Of a stretch of 25,444 bases of DNA, positions 22,772-25,444 are shown one piece after another (position 1 is the stretch's first letter; the number at the start of each line of letters is the position of its first letter). A model generated the notes under the pieces. The model was not told the origin of the DNA. It did not search any database and was given only the letters and a program-made list of their open reading frames with translations. A program made the translations under genes and the position numbers. Origin of the DNA: Bacteroidota bacterium (GTDB lineage: Bacteria; Bacteroidota; Bacteroidia; Bacteroidales; UBA4417); contig JAIFMH010000143.1 of assembly GCA_020048595.1 (NCBI GenBank), forward strand, positions 1-25,444, read 5' to 3'.

Positions 22772-24838
22772 ATGCAATTTGTTAACCCTTTATATCTTTT
22801 TGGTTTACTGGCTATTGCAATACCTGTAATTATCCACTTATTTAATTTCAGGCGGTTTCGCAGGGTGTATTTTACCAACGTGCGTTTTCTGAATGAACTG
22901 AAGCAGCAAACACAAAAGCAATCACAATTACGGCACCTGTTGATACTGGCAACACGTATACTGGCTGTTGCTGCGCTGGTTCTGGCATTTGCCCAACCGT
23001 ATCTGCCCTTTTCTGACAAGCAATCGAAAATTGCTTCGCGCAATGCAGTTAGTGTGTTCGTAGATAATTCATTCAGCATGGAAGCCACCGGCGATAACGG
23101 AACCTTACTTGACGAATCGAAACAGAAAGCCCGTGAAATAGTATCAGCATATAAGTCAACTGATTTGTTCCAGCTTCTTACAGGTGATTTCGAGGGAAGG
23201 CATCAACGATTGGTCACACAGGATGAGTTTCTGACTATGCTCGATGAAGTGAAAGTATCACCATCAGTACATTCCTTCTCCGAAATAGTACGCCGGCAAT
23301 ACGATTTACTTGAAAAAGAAGTCTCAGCACATCGCAGTTCCTATATTATTTCCGATTTTCAAAAATCAGCATTCAGCAATCCTGATTTTCAGCAGGATTC
23401 GTCAATAAACACTTACCTGGTACCGCTTAAATCTTCGGTTGTGGCAAATGTATTTATTGATACCTGTTGGTTTGCCCAGCCTACTCAGCAACCGGGTAAA
23501 ACTTCGTTGCTTACGGCCAGAGTCTGGAATAAATCTGAAAATGATCTTGAAAAGATTCCATTAAAACTGCTTATTAATAACCAGCAAAAATCCGTTGCAA
23601 GCATTGATATCAAAGCCGGTATGTCAACCACCGTTGAATTGCCGTTTACTGTACACCGGGCTGGTCCGCAGAATGGATTATTGCAGGTTACCGATTATCC
23701 GGTAACGTATGATGATAAGTTTTATTTTTCGTTCGAGGTTCTTTCATCAATCAATATACTTGCAATTCACGGAGGAATTGAAAACCGTTTTCTGAATGCA
23801 TTATTTGCACAGGATTCGTCGGTAAAACTGACTAATATTAACGAGAAATCACTGGATTATGGCAAGCTGCCTCAATTTGACCTGATCATTCTCAACGAAA
23901 TTCCGGGCATTTCGACCGGATTGGCTGAAGAAATACGAAGATATGTAACAAACGGAGGAACAATACTTATTCTTCCGGCACAAAATGCTGTCCTGGCAAC
24001 GTACAACAGCTTCTTAACATCTCTTAATGCTCCTACATACCTGCAAACCGATACATCTGATACCAAAGTTGTCCGCCTCAGTGAAGAGAGTTATCTTTTC
24101 AGTGATGTATTCGAAAAACAGCAGGGCAAACAAGTGATAGCTTCCAATACAGATCTGCCTGAAGTTATTAAACATTTTCCGCTCCAATTTTCATCGGCTA
24201 TGCTTACAGTTCCATTAATGGGAATGCTGAACGGCAGAGAATTTCTAACTCTTACCAACAGCGGAATGGGGCAAATTCTGCAATTTACCGTTCCGCTCGA
24301 TCCTGCTTACAGTAATTTCCCGCAACAAGCCTTGTTTGTACCTGTTCTTTACAATATTGCTTTGATCAGTCATCCTTCGCATAATTTGTACAATGTTATC
24401 AGCGACAACAAAGGTATCAGGATTGGAACTACATTGCCTGTTGGCGACAAAGTTTACAAAATCAAATCAGTGGAAGGCGATTTCAATATGATCCCACAAA
24501 TCAACCGCGCAGGAAGTATGGTGAATATTTTTGTCGGAAATCAGATTCCCGTTGCAGGCAATTTTGAATTGGTCAATGATAAGAGTGTAATTACTTCGCT
24601 GGCGTTCAATTACAACCGGGGAGAAAGTGACCTGTCATGCAACAGCATAAGCGAGTTGGAATCCTTATTGGACAAGTCGCACCTTGATGCTTTCACTGTG
24701 TTGAAAACCGGGCAGAAACCACTTAATGAAGTAATTGCACAAATTAATAGCGGAACGCAACTCTGGAAATATTTTATCTGGCTTGCTTTGCTGATGCTAC
24801 TGACCGAAATTTTGTTGATAAGATTCTTCAAAAAATAG
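22772..24838 (+). CDS. BatA domain-containing membrane protein with VWA-like domain
   Basis: A 688-residue inner-membrane protein. The N-terminus has the BatA-type double-membrane region: a first helix at about 5-23 (NPLYLFGLLAIAIPVIIHLF), a basic loop with RRFRRVYFTNVRFL, and a second helix at about 56-76. A von Willebrand A-like domain starts at about 92, with the metal-ion site DNSFS (98-102). A long, mainly beta and glutamine-amidotransferase-like middle part follows (about 320-450, NILAIHGGIENR and LIILNEIPG), and a single membrane helix ends the protein (about 668-684). The large central domain probably faces the periplasm. Homologues occur widely in Bacteroidota, often near MoxR/Bat clusters, but no such partner is here. 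It ends 87 nt before the parC start. Confidence 0.88.
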   Translation: MQFVNPLYLFGLLAIAIPVIIHLFNFRRFRRVYFTNVRFLNELKQQTQKQSQLRHLLILATRILAVAALVLAFAQPYLPFSDKQSKIASRNAVSVFVDNSFSMEATGDNGTLLDESKQKAREIVSAYKSTDLFQLLTGDFEGRHQRLVTQDEFLTMLDEVKVSPSVHSFSEIVRRQYDLLEKEVSAHRSSYIISDFQKSAFSNPDFQQDSSINTYLVPLKSSVVANVFIDTCWFAQPTQQPGKTSLLTARVWNKSENDLEKIPLKLLINNQQKSVASIDIKAGMSTTVELPFTVHRAGPQNGLLQVTDYPVTYDDKFYFSFEVLSSINILAIHGGIENRFLNALFAQDSSVKLTNINEKSLDYGKLPQFDLIILNEIPGISTGLAEEIRRYVTNGGTILILPAQNAVLATYNSFLTSLNAPTYLQTDTSDTKVVRLSEESYLFSDVFEKQQGKQVIASNTDLPEVIKHFPLQFSSAMLTVPLMGMLNGREFLTLTNSGMGQILQFTVPLDPAYSNFPQQALFVPVLYNIALISHPSHNLYNVISDNKGIRIGTTLPVGDKVYKIKSVEGDFNMIPQINRAGSMVNIFVGNQIPVAGNFELVNDKSVITSLAFNYNRGESDLSCNSISELESLLDKSHLDAFTVLKTGQKPLNEVIAQINSGTQLWKYFIWLALLMLLTEILLIRFFKK

Positions 24839-24870
24839 GCGTTCAGATTTTATAAATTACTTACTAAGAG

Positions 24871-24878
24871 TAAATTTG
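24871..24878 (+). promoter_or_regulatory. Candidate -7 box (TAAATTTG) for parC
   Basis: Exact TAnnTTTG match 47 nt before the ATG at 24926. It would let parC be transcribed independently of the BatA-domain gene. Confidence 0.5.
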
Positions 24879-24925
24879 CACGGAATTATCAGGAATCAGC
24901 AATTAAGTAAAAATCAGTACAGGCA

Positions 24926-25444
24926 ATGGACGAGAACGACGAATTAGAAGAAGGAACTTTTGAGGATGATATCTCCGGTGAGAGTTTACCCGCTGAAGAT
25001 TCAGGAATAATATTGTCTGAAACCGAAGAATTGACAGGTGCCGCTGGTCTGCATCAAACCACCTACCTTCCGGGGATGTATCAGAATTGGTTCCTCGATT
25101 ATGCGTCCTATGTAATCCTCGATCGTGCCGTACCCGAAGTCCTCGATGGGCTGAAACCTGTACAAAGACGAATCCTGCACAGCATGTGGGAACTTGAGGA
25201 TGGCAGGTACAACAAAGTTGCCAACGTAATCGGTAACACCATGAAATACCATCCGCATGGCGATGCTTCAATCGGCGATGCAATGGTTCAGATAGGTCAG
25301 AAAGATTTATTGATTGACACCCAGGGAAACTGGGGAAATATACTTACAGGCGACAGAGCAGCTGCGCCACGTTATATTGAAGCTCGTCTTTCAAAGTTTG
25401 CACTTGAAGTAGCTTTCAATCCGAAAACCACCAAATGGAAACTA
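24926..25444 (+). CDS. parC: DNA topoisomerase IV subunit A (N-terminal part, cut by window end)
   Basis: The first 173 codons of a type IIA topoisomerase A subunit; the frame is open to the last base. After an acidic N-terminal extension of about 48 residues, the conserved core starts at YLPGMYQNWFLDYASYVIL and continues with DGLKPVQRRILHSM, YHPHGDASIGDAM, GQKDLLIDTQGNWGN and the catalytic-tyrosine segment AAPRYIEARLSKFA. The enzyme passes one duplex through another to unlink daughter chromosomes, together with ParE. The wording of the core (DASIGD, LIDTQGNWGN) fits Bacteroidota ParC better than GyrA, but without the C-terminal domain the choice is not absolute. Confidence 0.88.
   Translation, partial: MDENDELEEGTFEDDISGESLPAEDSGIILSETEELTGAAGLHQTTYLPGMYQNWFLDYASYVILDRAVPEVLDGLKPVQRRILHSMWELEDGRYNKVANVIGNTMKYHPHGDASIGDAMVQIGQKDLLIDTQGNWGNILTGDRAAAPRYIEARLSKFALEVAFNPKTTKWKL

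Overview
The window reads as a chromosome segment from a Bacteroidota bacterium, probably an environmental member of the Bacteroidales. The basis is the gene content: a GWxTD lipoprotein, a protein with a type IX secretion C-terminal domain, a BatA-type membrane protein, a fused aspartokinase/homoserine dehydrogenase and SusE/SusF-like repeats. Several exact matches to the Bacteroidota -7 promoter element TAnnTTTG support this, as does the near absence of Shine-Dalgarno sites. No rRNA, tRNA, CRISPR array, insertion sequence or phage gene was seen.

Layout. 1-4377 (minus strand): GWxTD lipoprotein, M23/LysM peptidase with a strong terminator, AmmeMemoRadiSam radical SAM enzyme and uracil-DNA glycosylase; the last two are separated by DNA made almost entirely of degenerate 7-nt repeats. 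4577-6604: an unknown lipoprotein convergent with a DEAD-box RNA helicase. 6831-8924 (plus): three unrecognised genes for small membrane-anchored, coiled-coil-rich proteins. 9186-12507: a large secreted protein with three SusE/F-like repeats, divergent from a Crp/Fnr regulator; the region between them carries a perfect FNR-type box. 12683-13102: small helical protein. 13163-18195 (minus): the threonine operon, in the order leader peptide, attenuator, thrA, thrB, broken thrC. 18395-18685: DUF3795 protein. 18864-22530 (plus): cytoplasmic PAS histidine kinase, NarL-type response regulator, a regulatory region with repeated TTCCTACA half-sites, a glycogen-binding-type E-set protein and two small polar unknown proteins. 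22772-24838: BatA-domain protein. 24926 to the window end: start of topoisomerase IV subunit A.

The clearest functional story is threonine synthesis. Upstream of thrA is a complete transcription attenuator: a 16-codon leader peptide with five Thr codons, a pause hairpin, a competing antiterminator pairing, and a terminator with nine T. The last gene of the same operon, thrC, appears to have lost about 79 nt, which removes about 26 codons and shifts the frame. The second notable theme is a family of exactly 7-nt periodic arrays, each with a different unit. They abut start or stop codons (1-50, 3475-3544, 3625-3694, 15516-15585) and create misleading N-terminal extensions of amrS and thrB. The third is the kinase/regulator pair with its downstream small genes, a plausible but unproven stress or storage regulon.
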